In this document: positions 1 through 9,905 of the stretch, piece by piece | Layout: each line of letters opens with the position of its first letter | Numbering within the stretch: position 1 is the first letter of the stretch | Source: Terrimesophilobacter sp963702165 | Lineage (GTDB): Bacteria > Actinomycetota > Actinomycetes > Actinomycetales > Microbacteriaceae | Assembly: GCA_963702165.1 (NCBI GenBank) | Contig: OY969722.1 | Coordinates: forward strand, 434,001-498,000 | Length of the DNA: 64,000 nucleotides | Reading direction: 5' to 3' | Notes under the pieces: generated by a model | What the model saw: the letters and a program-made list of their open reading frames with translations, nothing else | Databases searched by the model: none | What the model was told of the DNA's origin: nothing | Program-made: the position numbers and the translations under genes

Positions 1-3000
1 GGAATGTCGCGACCCCGTGGATCAGCACCACAACAACGCCGAGCGTGAACGGCGCCTGTAGTCGCTTCACCACGCCGACCACGATCACCGCGAGACCCAC
101 GACGCCGAGGCCGACCAGGCGCCACAGCGGGCGGTCGTCGATCGTCGCGAGCAGCGACGGCAGCAACAGGATGGCGGTTCCCGGCCCGAGCCATGGCCAG
201 GATCGCGCCGACGCCACCTCGTTCAGGTGGTTCGCGCCAGTGACCAGCAACGCGAGCGCGATAGGGACGAACAGGATCTCGACCGGTTCGACCGTCCGCA
301 GGGCCAGCAGCCCCCCGATGAACCCAAGCCCGATGGCGCTCCACCCAACAACCGGGCTGAATGGCACCCGGTCACCCAGGAACGACAACACATGAAGGGC
401 GGCGAACGTGACCACGACCGCCATCGCGCGCACCGCGCCGAGCCGGGTGTCAGGCAGATTCGTCAGCTCGATGAGCACAACGGTCGCCATCGCGAAGATG
501 ACAAGCCCGTTTGCGGCGAGAGTGCGCAGGCGATCACCGGATGCCCGCAGACCCAGCCCGATCGCGGCGACGAGCAGCACCAGGAACATCCCGGCCAGCC
601 AGACATCCCGTGCGACGTCCAACACGGATGACTCGGCGGCCCGTCCGATGGCGGTGACGGCCACACCGATCGCACCGGCGGCCGCGGCGGCGTCGAGCCA
701 GGCGCGTGAACCGCCGCGCAGGAAGCTGCCCGCGAGCAGCAGCGCGCTCGACACCGCGAAGAGCACGATGGCGGGCATCAGCTCCCCGGTCGCGTACTGG
801 AAAGCGAGCGGCAGGATGGCGACCAGCGCCCCGCCGAGCGCGATCAGCGGCGCGGCGACGGATGCTCCCCGCGCACGGTGCACCAGAATCCCCACGACGA
901 TCAGAGCACCCGCGAGCGGCAGCAGATAGGGCTCGGGCGAAGAGACCGCGTCGTCGCCCAGCCGCCACCACAGCCCCCCGGTGGCAAGGGTGAGAGCGAG
1001 CCAGCCGAAGTGCCGGCGCGAGGACTGCGAACCGAACAACCCATCGGCGTCGATCGCGAGCAACAGGGCCGTGACACCGCCGAGGGCGAGCACCAGCCAG
1101 CCGGCGTCGGCATTGGTCCACACCGCCCAGCCCACGGCGGGCACCGCCACGATCGCCACTCCGACATCCCGTGCCCAACGCGGCAGCGTCGAGCGGCCGA
1201 GCACGGTAACGACGAGCGACCCGGCGGCCGCGAGCAGCGCAGCGCTGATCGGCGCGACTGCTGCGCTGAACTCGACCAGGCCCAGCGCGAGTGCGAACGA
1301 CGTGACCGCCAGGTACAGCGCAGGGCCGATGCCGACGGATGCGACGATGCGCTCCACCTTCAGCACCCGGTTCACGCGGCGCAGCCACAGAGCGATCCCG
1401 GCGAGCAGCAGCAGCGCGACACCGAGACCGGTCCAGTACTCGGGCAGGAGCAGCAAGCCCCGCTCCGTCACGCTCAGCCAGGTCAGGAGCGTCGGGGTCG
1501 AGCCGACCAGCAGCGCTACCAGCGTGCCACTGACCCAGAACACTGCACGGCGCTCCAGCGCGCTGACCCGCCGGTTCGGGAACGCGGCGGCGGCGAAGAC
1601 CACGACCCCGGCGAGCCCGGCGAACCGGATGCGGTTGACGGCATCGACAGCATCCGGGATCCGGTGTGGAATGTGATGTGTGCCGCAACCGCCGCAGCGG
1701 AACCGATGACCAACGCAGCTATCACGGCGGCGATCGCCGCGCGGGCGGGCCGCGCAACCAGCATCCGGACCCCGATGAGCAACCCGAGGCCGACGATCGT
1801 GCTCGCCCACCAGGTCCCGACGCTCACCCAGCCAAACAGGTAGCCGAGGGTGCCGGCCACAGCCAGCGCAGCCACGAGCGGGCCGCGGATGCGCTCCCCA
1901 CGACCCAGCAGGAGCAGCCCGAGGGCGACCACGGCGATCGCGAGCCAGCCGGCAAGCACCATCCACACGGTGTTCAGCAGCGGAACTGCGAGCAGCAGCG
2001 CGATGACGGCGGCCCAGGCGACCACAACAAGGCGCCGGCGCAGCATCCCGGCGACGCCCCACAGGAGCCCGGCGAGAGCCGTCGCGATCGCGAGCCCCAG
2101 CACTGCCCAGCCCAACTCGTCGCCGACGAAGTAGATGGTGTCGGTGGCCGCGTTGTCCCACGGCTGGAAGATGGCGCTCGCTACCGTGACCAGCACGGTC
2201 AACGCGCCCGTCCCGACTGGCAGAGCGAGAACCAGCAATGCGACCCCGCCGGCGCTCACGGTCGCCAACAGGAGTGACCTGCGGCCATACCCCTCCGGCA
2301 GCTTCGAACGGATGCCGTCCAGACCGACGGCGACAGCGACCGCCGCCACCGCGGGCACAAAGTAGGAGTAGGGGTGCCAGCCGGTATCGAGCGGCACCAT
2401 GAGTGCGGCCGCGACGACCCCGGCGAACAGGCTGAACGCGTAGCCGAAGCCGCGGAACTCGGCGCGTTCGCTGAGCGCCGCGAGCGCGTACGCGTGCGCG
2501 CCGGCCACGAGGGCGACGACGGCGAGTGCCAGCGCGGGGCCGATCGCGGGATCGCCGACGAAGAGGGCGACGAACGCCGCAACGGCGACTGCGAGGCAGG
2601 TTTGGACGAGCACAACGACCCGCTCGACCCGATGCGGGGCGAGGAGCTGGCTGAATCCGGCTATCGCCCCGGCGCTGAAGGCGATGAAGGTGCCGTCCTC
2701 GAGCACCAGTTCCTCCGTGATGCCGCCGGCAAGCAGCATCACACCGGGCACGAACACCGAGTGCCCGACGAGGCTGGGGGTGCGCAGGGTGCTCGCGCGG
2801 CTCCAGAACGCAAACGCGATCGACGTCGCGATGAACGTGACGCCCCAATGGATGGAGCCGTTACCGCTCCCGAGCCCGAACAGGTCGTTCTCGCGCACCG
2901 CCCAGGCATCGAGGTAGACGAGCACGACCGCGAACGCGGCGATGCCCTCGGCGGTTGCCCGCAACCCCTTGATCCGCAGCAGCTGGGCTGCGACCAGGGC

Positions 3001-3624
3001 GGCGACGGTGATGCCGCCGATGATCACGCTGCGCCAGATCAGCCCGAAGTTGATGAAGGCGTACACCAGGAAGAAGATGGCGGCCACCGAGAGCAGCGTC
3101 ACGCCGACCAGCAACAGCGTCACCTGGACGCTCGAGCGGCGCGGCTCGATCGTGAAGTTGTCGCCGCCCGGGGTGGCGGATGCCGGGGGCGGGGGAGCGA
3201 CGGGCGGCTGCGGTGGGGTGACGGTCGGCTCCTCGACCGCTGGTTCGGCAATCGCCGTCCACGAGGTGGCGTCGGCGGGCGACGCTGCGGTCCCGATCGC
3301 GGCTATCGGCGCGGCGATGGTCGCCATCGGCGCGACGGCCTGTGCCTGCTGCAGGGTCAATTCGTCGGCTCGCTGCGCGGCCTCAAACCGCATCCGCCCC
3401 ACAATTGAGGCGCGGAGTTCGAGTGCGTTCGCAGCCGCGAGCGACACGTCGTGCAGCCTGGATGCGGCGGGGTGATTCAGGTCGAGCCGGCAGGAGTCGC
3501 AGACCTCACCGTTCAGCCGCGCGAAGCACGCGGGGCAATTGCTGGTGCCGGTGAGATCCTCGAGGCGGCGAGGGAAGTACATCGGCGCGGCGTAGCCGCG
3601 GAACTCGCTGTCAACTTCGGCCAT
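1..3624 (-). CDS. Very large polytopic membrane protein (SCO7613 C-terminal-domain type), 3' end outside window, one frameshift
   Basis: Starts at ATG 3624 (MAEVDSEFRGYAAPMYFPRR). The N-terminus has a small zinc-ribbon-like segment, CPACFARLNGEVCDSC (about residues 33-48), then a cytoplasmic helix and a Pro/Ala-rich linker. After that comes an almost unbroken run of hydrophobic segments that continues to the window edge. This architecture matches the actinobacterial SCO7613-type membrane proteins of unknown function. The frame breaks near 1660-1668, after the segment ending HITFHTGSR. One base is missing there (Arg codon cg_ before gat), and the -1 frame then stays open to base 1, giving DAVDAVNRIRFAGLAGVVVF and onward. 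I read this as one gene with a one-base loss, not two genes. The C-terminus is not in the window. Function unknown; envelope or transport role only inferred. Confidence 0.72.
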
Positions 3625-3720
3625 CGGGCTGCCCCCTGCTTGTTCCGTCCGGTGTGCAGCTATCACGGTAGCGGTCGTTCGGCTCTCGGCGTGGGACGTG
3701 CGTGCCAGAGGTGGAAGACT

Positions 3721-4596
3721 GTGCGAGTGGGGATGGTCGGGAAGGGCCGGAACGTCAGGCGCCTCGTGCTGCTGGCCGCGGTGGTCACCGTTGTGGTGAC
3801 CGGATGCTCGGCTACGCCACCCGCCGAGACGCGCAGGCCCACGTCGCTGCCGTCCCCGTCGCCAACCCCGACGCCCACGCCTGTTCCGCTGTGCGAACGG
3901 CCTGCAGTGCTCGCAGCGCTCGCAGGCACCGACGCCGAGCTGATCGCCGCGGTCGGCGGCGCTGAAGCGTTTCTTGCGGCGGTGGCATACGGTTCGCCGT
4001 GCCTCGACCTGACCGACCCGAACCGACACTGGGTGCTCGTGAACAAGCAGCGCGCGTTGGTGCCGCTCGACTTCGAACCCGGCGACCTGGCCTGGCCGAG
4101 CATCCGGAACATCAACGGCACTCCGCTGCGCGCCAACGCGGTGGCGGCGCTTGAACAGCTGGTGGCAGCGGCGCTCGCCGAGGGTGCGGGCGAGATCGGC
4201 ATGCTGAGCGGCTACCGCTCCTACGCGACTCAAGAGTCGCTGTACGCCTGGCACGTGCGGGACAAGGGTCAGGAGCGGGCGGATCTCGTGTCGGCGCGGC
4301 CAGGGCACAGCGAACACCAGACCGGTCTCACCGCGGATCTGGTCCCGTGCTTCGCATCCGGATGTCTGACGATCGACGACTTCGGAGCGAGCGCGCAGGG
4401 CCAGTGGGCGGCGGCGAACGCGTGGCGGTTCGGCTTCATCACACGGTATGAGGCCGATCGCACTGAGGTCACCGGGTACACGCCCGAGCCGTGGCACCTG
4501 CGGTTCATCGGGATCGAGCTCGCCGCGGCATACCACGACGGCGCATTCACGACGCTGGAGGAGTTCCTCGGCCAGCCGCCCGCGCCGACCTACTGA
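3721..4596 (+). CDS. VanY-family D-alanyl-D-alanine carboxypeptidase, lipoprotein
   Basis: 291 residues. The GTG start at 3721 is chosen because AGGTGG lies about six bases upstream; ATG 3733 is the alternative. A type II signal peptide ends in the lipobox VVTGC (VVVTGCSA), followed by a Ser/Pro/Thr linker typical of exported actinobacterial proteins. The catalytic VanY/D-Ala-D-Ala carboxypeptidase domain occupies the last 180 or so residues. It shows the zinc motif SEHQTGLTADL (SxHxxGxAxD type), an upstream GYRSYATQ segment and the distal PWHLRF, which supplies the third zinc histidine. The family trims the terminal D-Ala of peptidoglycan stem peptides outside the membrane. It is transcribed away from the large membrane protein. 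Family assignment is firm; physiological role is inferred. Confidence 0.88.
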   Translation: MRVGMVGKGRNVRRLVLLAAVVTVVVTGCSATPPAETRRPTSLPSPSPTPTPTPVPLCERPAVLAALAGTDAELIAAVGGAEAFLAAVAYGSPCLDLTDPNRHWVLVNKQRALVPLDFEPGDLAWPSIRNINGTPLRANAVAALEQLVAAALAEGAGEIGMLSGYRSYATQESLYAWHVRDKGQERADLVSARPGHSEHQTGLTADLVPCFASGCLTIDDFGASAQGQWAAANAWRFGFITRYEADRTEVTGYTPEPWHLRFIGIELAAAYHDGAFTTLEEFLGQPPAPTY

Positions 4597-4634
4597 ACGT
4601 TCCAGCAACGGGCACGGATACCTAGAACCGCTAG

Positions 4635-4658
4635 ATACCTAGAACCTCAAGGTATAAG
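4635..4658 (+). promoter_or_regulatory. Operator dyad and -10 element of the padR promoter, probably leaderless
   Basis: A perfect dyad ATACCT-9nt-AGGTAT spans 4635-4655. It overlaps a -10-like TATAAG (4653-4658) and sits only about 10 bases before the padR ATG at 4668. A near-direct copy of the left half (GATACCTAGAACC) begins at about 4617. No Shine-Dalgarno sequence fits between the -10 and the ATG, so a leaderless transcript is likely. PadR regulators commonly bind AT-rich dyads in their own promoter, so autorepression is the natural inference. Confidence 0.5.
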
Positions 4659-4667
4659 CTGACCTGC

Positions 4668-5021
4668 ATGGTGTCGAATGTCGACAAGGACCTGGTCGCG
4701 GCGATGGCGACGCCGCTCGTACTGGCGATCCTGCTGGAGGGAACGAGCTACGGCTACGCCATCCTGAAGCGCGTGCGCGAGCTCTCGGGCGGGGACCTGG
4801 AATGGACCGACGGGATGCTCTATCCGCTGCTGCACCGGCTGGAGCGGCTCGGCTACGTGCGGGCTCAGTGGGGGACGTCGCCAGAGGGCAGGCGCCGCAA
4901 GTACTACGAGATCACCGAGAAGGGGAGCGGCCAGCTGGTCGAACACCGCAAGCAGTGGGAGACGGCGAACCGCACCCTCGGTGGCATCTGGGGGCCGACA
5001 CCTTCGGTGGCAACGGTATGA
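4668..5021 (+). CDS. PadR-family transcriptional regulator (short, subfamily 2 type)
   Basis: 117 residues. The winged helix lies at about residues 15-95: LVLAILLEGTSYGYAILKRV, then DGMLYPLLHRLERLGYV, then the wing RRRKYYEITEKG. These are the hallmark PadR segments. The family represses membrane or efflux genes, usually its neighbour. Its stop codon overlaps the start of the next gene (ATGA), so the two are translationally coupled. The downstream partner has an N-terminal permease prefix domain, a very common pairing with short PadR proteins. An operator-like dyad overlaps the promoter, suggesting autoregulation. The inducer cannot be seen. Confidence 0.9.
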   Translation: MVSNVDKDLVAAMATPLVLAILLEGTSYGYAILKRVRELSGGDLEWTDGMLYPLLHRLERLGYVRAQWGTSPEGRRRKYYEITEKGSGQLVEHRKQWETANRTLGGIWGPTPSVATV

Positions 5022-6358
5022 GCGACACGCTGGAGAAGCAGATCGGCGAGTGGCGCTCGGCGGTGCTGAGGGGGAGCGCGGTCGCCGATTCGGATGCCGA
5101 TGAGCTCGAGGGGCACCTGCGGGAGCAGATCGCCGACCTCGAGGCGGCCGGGCTGACCGCGGACGAGGCGTTCCTGATCGCGGTCCGCCGTCTCGGCGCG
5201 GTGAATCAGCTCACCGCGGAGTTCGCGCGCGAACATGGGGAGCGACTGTGGAAGCAGCTCGCGATCTCAGCCCCCGATGAGAAACCGCAACAGACGATTG
5301 TGACAATGCTGGCTTTCGCCTCGGTTGCGGCGTTGCTCGTGCAGGTGGCGAGGCTCATCGGCGAGGCCCCCAGCATCACGGACTCGTTCTACCTCCGCAC
5401 AGTCAGCCTCGTCGTACTGTCGGTGCTTGCAGCCTATTTCGCCGTGGTGCGCCGGATGCCGCTTCGGTGGACGCTGGGTCTTGGTGCGGTAATCGCGGCG
5501 CTCGCCGTGGCGGTGAACCTGTTCCCATTCCTGCCAGATGCGAGCACGGAACTGCTGGTAGTCATCCACCTGCCAGTCGCGCTGTGGTTCGTGGTTGGGG
5601 CCGCTTACGTCGGGGGAGAGGTGAGGTCGTCCGCCCGGCGGATGGACTTCATCCGCTTCACCGGCGAGTGGGTGATCTATTACGCACTCATCGCCCTCGG
5701 TGGTGCGGTGCTTCTCGGGTTGACGGTCGCGATCCTGAACCCGATCGCCCCCGATGCAGTCGACGACGTGCTCACGTGGGTCCTGCCATCCGGTGCCGCT
5801 GGCGCCGTGGTTGTCGCAGCCTGGCTGGTCGAGGCGAAGAAGAGCGTCATCGAGAACCTGGCGCCGGTGCTGACGGCGATCTTCACGCCGCTGTTCGCGA
5901 TCATGCTGCTCGTGTCGGCCTTCGCGTACGCGATCTTCGGTCTCGGTCGCGAGTTCGACCGCGACCTGCTGATGGTGTTCGACCTGCTCCTGCTCGTCGT
6001 GCTCGGACTGGTCGTCTACGGGATCTCGGCTCGCGACCTCACACGTCGCGAGCGGCTGACGGATGCGATCAGGCTGGTCGCGGTCGTCGCGGCGGTCGTG
6101 CTCGACCTGCTGGTGCTCGTCTCGATGTTCGCGCGGATCGGCGAACTCGGGCTCACCGCGAACCGGGTGGCGGCGCTCGGGCTCAACCTGATCCTGTTGG
6201 TGAACCTCGTCGTATCGGCATGGTTCATCTCGCGACTCCTGGCCGGGCGAGACCCTGCGTCACGTGTCGAACGTTGGCAGACCGGTTACCTGCCGGTCTT
6301 CGCCGGCTGGGTGCTGCTGGTGGTTCTGGCACTGCCGCCGCTGTTCGGCTTTGCCTGA
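5018..6358 (+). CDS. Permease prefix domain 1 membrane protein (PadR partner)
   Basis: 446 residues, ATG at 5018 inside the padR stop. The first 85 or so residues form a helical prefix domain (EWRSAVLRGSAVADSDADELEGHLREQ, broken here for length, with the LTADEAFLIAVRRLG segment) as found ahead of many FtsX-like permeases and HAAS-type proteins. The rest is about ten hydrophobic segments with no nucleotide-binding or catalytic motif. Prefix domains of this kind are thought to bind the PadR protein or regulate the membrane part. No substrate can be assigned. Coding continues cleanly to TGA 6358. Confidence 0.8.
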   Translation: MSDTLEKQIGEWRSAVLRGSAVADSDADELEGHLREQIADLEAAGLTADEAFLIAVRRLGAVNQLTAEFAREHGERLWKQLAISAPDEKPQQTIVTMLAFASVAALLVQVARLIGEAPSITDSFYLRTVSLVVLSVLAAYFAVVRRMPLRWTLGLGAVIAALAVAVNLFPFLPDASTELLVVIHLPVALWFVVGAAYVGGEVRSSARRMDFIRFTGEWVIYYALIALGGAVLLGLTVAILNPIAPDAVDDVLTWVLPSGAAGAVVVAAWLVEAKKSVIENLAPVLTAIFTPLFAIMLLVSAFAYAIFGLGREFDRDLLMVFDLLLLVVLGLVVYGISARDLTRRERLTDAIRLVAVVAAVVLDLLVLVSMFARIGELGLTANRVAALGLNLILLVNLVVSAWFISRLLAGRDPASRVERWQTGYLPVFAGWVLLVVLALPPLFGFA

Positions 6359-6437
6359 GCCGCCTCACCTGCTCGGTTGCGACCAACCTGACACGAGTCT
6401 GACTCGGTCGGCGAGCCACCCAATCGGGAAACCGACA

Positions 6438-6902
6438 TTAGGGGCGGGGTCCGCCTCTCACGTCCGAGTAGACCCAGTTTCGATAGAGCACGAATCGGAA
6501 GGTGGAAGCAAGTGCGAGCCCGATGACATTGGCAGCGATGTTGTCAGCCAGTCGCGACGTGAGTCCGAGACCGTAGTGCGAGATACCGAGAGTGGCTATG
6601 GCAATGAGTCCGCCCGCAACGCTCACCAGAGCGAATTCAGCCCCTTCCCGCACTATGCCGGACCGCCGGTTCGATCCAAAGGTGAACCAGCGATTGCCGA
6701 CCCAGTTCACGAGTATCGCGATGCTTGTTGATGCTGCCTTCGCCCAGAGCGGCCCACCGGCAACGTGGTGCGCGGACAATACGGTCGATGACAGGTAGTT
6801 GAACGCAGCGACATCCACCACATATCCGACGCCGCCGATCATGCCAAAAGCAACCAACTGCCGACCCAGCTTCCCGGTGGCCACTTCTGTCCTCACCTCC
6901 AT
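6438..6902 (-). CDS. GtrA-family membrane protein
   Basis: 154 residues, ATG 6902. Four hydrophobic segments are visible: FGMIGGVGYVVDVAAFNYL, the ILVNWVGNRWFTF region, FALVSVAGGLIAIATLGI and NVIGLALASTFRFVLYRNWV. The WVGNRWFTF and RFVLYRNWVY motifs are typical of GtrA proteins, which are proposed to help flip or transfer polyprenyl-linked sugars. It lies directly downstream of a GT2 polyprenol-phosphate sugar synthase and a GT-C transferase on the same strand, the standard setting for this family. Function is by family and context. Confidence 0.88.
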   Translation of the reverse strand: MEVRTEVATGKLGRQLVAFGMIGGVGYVVDVAAFNYLSSTVLSAHHVAGGPLWAKAASTSIAILVNWVGNRWFTFGSNRRSGIVREGAEFALVSVAGGLIAIATLGISHYGLGLTSRLADNIAANVIGLALASTFRFVLYRNWVYSDVRGGPRP

Positions 6903-6964
6903 TGGCACCGCCCGATGTTGTTCATGACGGTCTGCCCACGCTTGGCCCGCGAGAGCGTCAAGCC

Positions 6965-7723
6965 TCAGCGCTCTGCGCGGGCAGCTGAAGTGCGCCGCAG
7001 CTCCCCGCGGCGAACGACCCGCCTCAGCGCCGACTGCACGCCCCAGATGGTGACCCGCAGCATGGCCTCGGCCACGATGGCCATGCTCATTTTTGACACG
7101 CCGTGGTGACGTTGCTCGAAGACAATGGGGACCTCGGCAATGCGGAGGCCCGCGGCATGCACTCGCGCGAGCATGTCGATCTGGAAGCAATACCCGCGGC
7201 TGTGAACCATGTCGAGCCGGATAGTGCGCAACGCTTCGGATCGGAAGGCCCGGTAGCCTGCGGTGACGTCGCGGACCGGCAGCGACAGGAGTAGCCGAGC
7301 GTACCCACTGCCCCCTCGTGAGAGCCGCTGTCGCCACTTTGGCCATCCGACTGTTGAGCCACCAGGAACCCATCGCGAGCCGATCACGAGGTCGTGACTG
7401 GTCAGTGCGCGCAGAACCTCCGGCAAGTGCTCTGGTCGATGGGAACCGTCGGCGTCCATTTGCACGATGCGGTCGTAGCCACGGTCAAGGGCCCACGCGA
7501 AGGCCGCAAGGTAGGCCGCTCCGAGGCCTTGTCGCACCGCTCGGTGCAGTACGTGCACGCGGGAGTCACTGCGACTGAGCTCATCGGCAAGGAGGCCTGT
7601 TCCGTCTGGCGAGTTGTCATCGACGATGAGGACGTGCGCTTCGGGAACGGTGCAGTGAACGCGTTCGATCACTCCACGAAGGTTTTCCAGCTCGTTGAGC
7701 GTGGGGATGACAACGAGTGTCAT
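6965..7723 (-). CDS. Family 2 glycosyltransferase, polyprenol monophosphomannose (Ppm1/DPM1-like) synthase
   Basis: 252 residues, ATG 7723, preceded by a good ribosome site (GGGAGGGACGG). The GT-A fold is clear: VVIPTLNELENL at the N-terminus, LIVDDNSPDGT, then the metal-binding QMDADGSH, GSRWVPGGS, and RAFRSEAL further on. This order of motifs is that of DPM1/Ppm1-type enzymes, which move mannose from GDP-mannose to polyprenyl phosphate at the inner membrane face. The product feeds GT-C mannosyltransferases, and one is encoded immediately upstream with a 4-base ATGA overlap. The C-terminal tail is Arg-rich (RRVVRRGELRRTSAARAER). The donor sugar is inferred. Confidence 0.88.
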   Translation of the reverse strand: MTLVVIPTLNELENLRGVIERVHCTVPEAHVLIVDDNSPDGTGLLADELSRSDSRVHVLHRAVRQGLGAAYLAAFAWALDRGYDRIVQMDADGSHRPEHLPEVLRALTSHDLVIGSRWVPGGSTVGWPKWRQRLSRGGSGYARLLLSLPVRDVTAGYRAFRSEALRTIRLDMVHSRGYCFQIDMLARVHAAGLRIAEVPIVFEQRHHGVSKMSMAIVAEAMLRVTIWGVQSALRRVVRRGELRRTSAARAER

Positions 7724-9270
7724 TGCTCCGTCCCTCCCGAGGCGTTCCGGCTCAGCTCGTAGATGGTCGTGCGCGGGTCGCGATATACCCGAATCACTTG
7801 GAAGCCCTCCTCGCGAAGGATCGCCAGCCCCCATGTCGATGACTGATCGTTCAGCAGCCAGACGCGGCGGAGTCCAGCCATTCGCGACGGCAGCGCGTCA
7901 ATTGGAAGGACCTTGTCCCACAGTCCCGCTTGCTTTGTATATGGCTCGTCCAAGAGCACGTCGCGTGCGTTGGCAAATGCGCCGGGGTAGACATGCATCG
8001 CCAGCCGGGGACGCTGCGATGGCCGAGTGTTGTCGGCGAAGATGACCCCGTCGCCTGGACGCATGTGATTTTCGATTGTCACGGCAACCGCCGACCAGTC
8101 AGTGCCTCCGTTCCGCGGAAATGGTCCTCGCTGATGCACCCACGTGGGGGCCGCCGCGCACAGCAGCGCGGCTACGAGCAGCCAAGAAACCCACGATCGG
8201 CGAGGCAGCGCGACGGCGGACCCGATCAGAAGGGCCGCCGCCGGCGCCGCAAAGGTGAGGTACCGCAGGGAGTACAGCGGTACAGCGGTGTTTGCGAGCA
8301 GCAAGACAAGGCAGGGCAGTATCAGCCAGGCAACGCCCACGGTAATGGCGTCCGGCAGGCTCGCTTGCGCGGCGGCGCGGCCGGCGACTCGGTGTGTGAT
8401 CCAGACCGCCACAACCATGATGATGAGTGACCAGGCGAGGCCCGCCAGCCAGGGATTATCGAACCATTGCCTGACCAACAGCCTCCACGGAGTTGTCTGA
8501 TGTCGATCCGCAAGGAATGCGACCTGGTGCCGTTGAAGCGCCGCCAGAATGATTACCGGACCGGCCGCTGTGATGCCGCCGACGGCCGCGAAGGCGAATG
8601 GTCTGAGCGTCCGTCGTTGTCCAGGAGTCGCCAACAGAATGGTTGCATGCACCAACACCATTAGGGCGAGAAAGAGGAACACGTAGACGCTGAGGGCGAC
8701 AGATGCCGCGTAAATCACCCAACCACCACGCCCAGGTCGGGCATTTGGGTCTGTGAGGCGTACCAGCAGCCACGTCAGCCAGACCGCGCACGCCGCTGAG
8801 AAGGCGTACTCTCTGCCCTCGGCGCCCATCCGCGTTATGGGGGGCAGCATGGCGCACACCAAGCCCGCGAAAAGTCCCACCCGGAGTGTGGCTACGCGGG
8901 TGGCGAGTAGCACAAGCCCAGCAACGGCGAACCCCATGCCGATCGCGCTAGGCAGGCGAACAGAGAACTCGGAAGCGCCGAATAGGGCGATCCAGCCGTG
9001 AAGGAACAGGTAATAGGTGCCATGCACCGCGTCCACGCGCAACAACATGGGCCAGAGGGTTTCCAGCGGCCGGGTGGCCGACATGATTGAAGCAGCCTCG
9101 TCCCCCCAGAAGGAGGGAATCCACGAACCGAGCGCCGATACCGCGGTTGCGGCCAGTCCAAGGGTCAGCGCTACCATGTGCGCCGGTTTGATCCGCCCGG
9201 CCCATGGCTTGGCGGCATTGCCCGTGGATTCGGGCTCGACGTGCTCGGCCAGCAGGTTCGGAAGCCCCAC
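7720..9270 (-). CDS. GT-C (family 39-like) polyprenyl-phosphate-dependent mannosyltransferase
   Basis: About 516 residues from GTG 9270. The start is uncertain: the frame is open to TTG 9486, and ATG at MVALTLGL is another choice. No convincing ribosome site marks any of them. The first extracytoplasmic loop carries FWGDEAASIM, the acidic catalytic loop of the PMT/ArnT-like GT39 superfamily. About ten membrane spans follow, then a C-terminal outer-face domain (ENHMRPGDGVIFADN to the end). Such enzymes transfer sugar from a lipid carrier to proteins or glycolipids outside the membrane. It overlaps the GT2 gene that would make its donor. Acceptor unknown. Confidence 0.78.
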   Translation of the reverse strand: MGLPNLLAEHVEPESTGNAAKPWAGRIKPAHMVALTLGLAATAVSALGSWIPSFWGDEAASIMSATRPLETLWPMLLRVDAVHGTYYLFLHGWIALFGASEFSVRLPSAIGMGFAVAGLVLLATRVATLRVGLFAGLVCAMLPPITRMGAEGREYAFSAACAVWLTWLLVRLTDPNARPGRGGWVIYAASVALSVYVFLFLALMVLVHATILLATPGQRRTLRPFAFAAVGGITAAGPVIILAALQRHQVAFLADRHQTTPWRLLVRQWFDNPWLAGLAWSLIIMVVAVWITHRVAGRAAAQASLPDAITVGVAWLILPCLVLLLANTAVPLYSLRYLTFAAPAAALLIGSAVALPRRSWVSWLLVAALLCAAAPTWVHQRGPFPRNGGTDWSAVAVTIENHMRPGDGVIFADNTRPSQRPRLAMHVYPGAFANARDVLLDEPYTKQAGLWDKVLPIDALPSRMAGLRRVWLLNDQSSTWGLAILREEGFQVIRVYRDPRTTIYELSRNASGGTEQ

Positions 9271-9534
9271 GAGCGTCAGCACACACTCGGTTACCGCATG
9301 AATCGTGGGGATGCCCTGACCTTCTGCTGAGGGTATGCGGAGAAGTTCTTTACTCAGCCGGGAGCGGCGCGATCGGATTGGTGTCGCTTCACAAAGCCCG
9401 TCGAGCCCGCGAAGCCCTGAACCCAGAAGGCGCTCCGCACGCGGATTGACTGGATTCCCCTTCGGTTGTGCTCCGACCGGTGACAAACACTAGGGTGTAC
9501 CCGTCAATAAGTCGATTAATAGTCTGGAGCAGCA

Positions 9535-9864
9535 ATGGCGATTCGGCGAGTGCTTGGTGCGGTCGTGCTCGGTGCAGCAACGATGGGAATTCTCGCGGCC
9601 TGCACGATCGGGCCGGTGACGTACACCGTTCCGGCTGGCAGCATCGCGAAGGAGGCTGAGAACATCTTCGAGGCGGAGGTCGGATCGCGACCAGCAGTCG
9701 ACTGCGGAGAAGCCGAGGTGAAGCTTGTTGACGGTACAGAACTCGAGTGCGTGCTCACCGACCCCGCGACGGACATCCGGTACCCCGCCTACCTGACGAT
9801 CAGCGAGGTTGACGGCACCAACTACCGGTTGTCGGTCGAGGGTGGCAGCGAACCGCTGGAGTAG
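9535..9864 (+). CDS. DUF4333 lipoprotein
   Basis: 109 residues. The signal peptide ends in the lipobox ILAAC (residues about 18-22). The remaining 85 residues match the DUF4333 layout: a conserved early cysteine (AVDCGEAEVKLVDG), a second cysteine in ELECVLTDP, and a terminal beta segment (YLTISEVDGTNYRLSVEG). The two cysteines could form a disulfide outside the cell. This family is common in actinobacteria and has no established function. It stands alone, divergent from the glycosylation cluster. Confidence 0.85.
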   Translation: MAIRRVLGAVVLGAATMGILAACTIGPVTYTVPAGSIAKEAENIFEAEVGSRPAVDCGEAEVKLVDGTELECVLTDPATDIRYPAYLTISEVDGTNYRLSVEGGSEPLE

Positions 9865-9905
9865 TCGGGAGCGCGGCTGCGGCCGCCTGGTGGATTGGAC
9901 ATGAT

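Noticed and set aside
534..1688. A separate 384-residue Arg/Ala-rich protein on the minus strand
   Set aside because: The frame gives an extreme Arg/Ala/Gly composition. The neighbouring frame encodes the hydrophobic continuation of the large membrane protein and stays open to the window edge.
3451..3720. Extended N-terminus of the VanY-like protein in the same open frame
   Set aside because: The upstream part is antisense to the start of the large membrane protein, and the signal peptide plus ribosome site place the true start at 3721.
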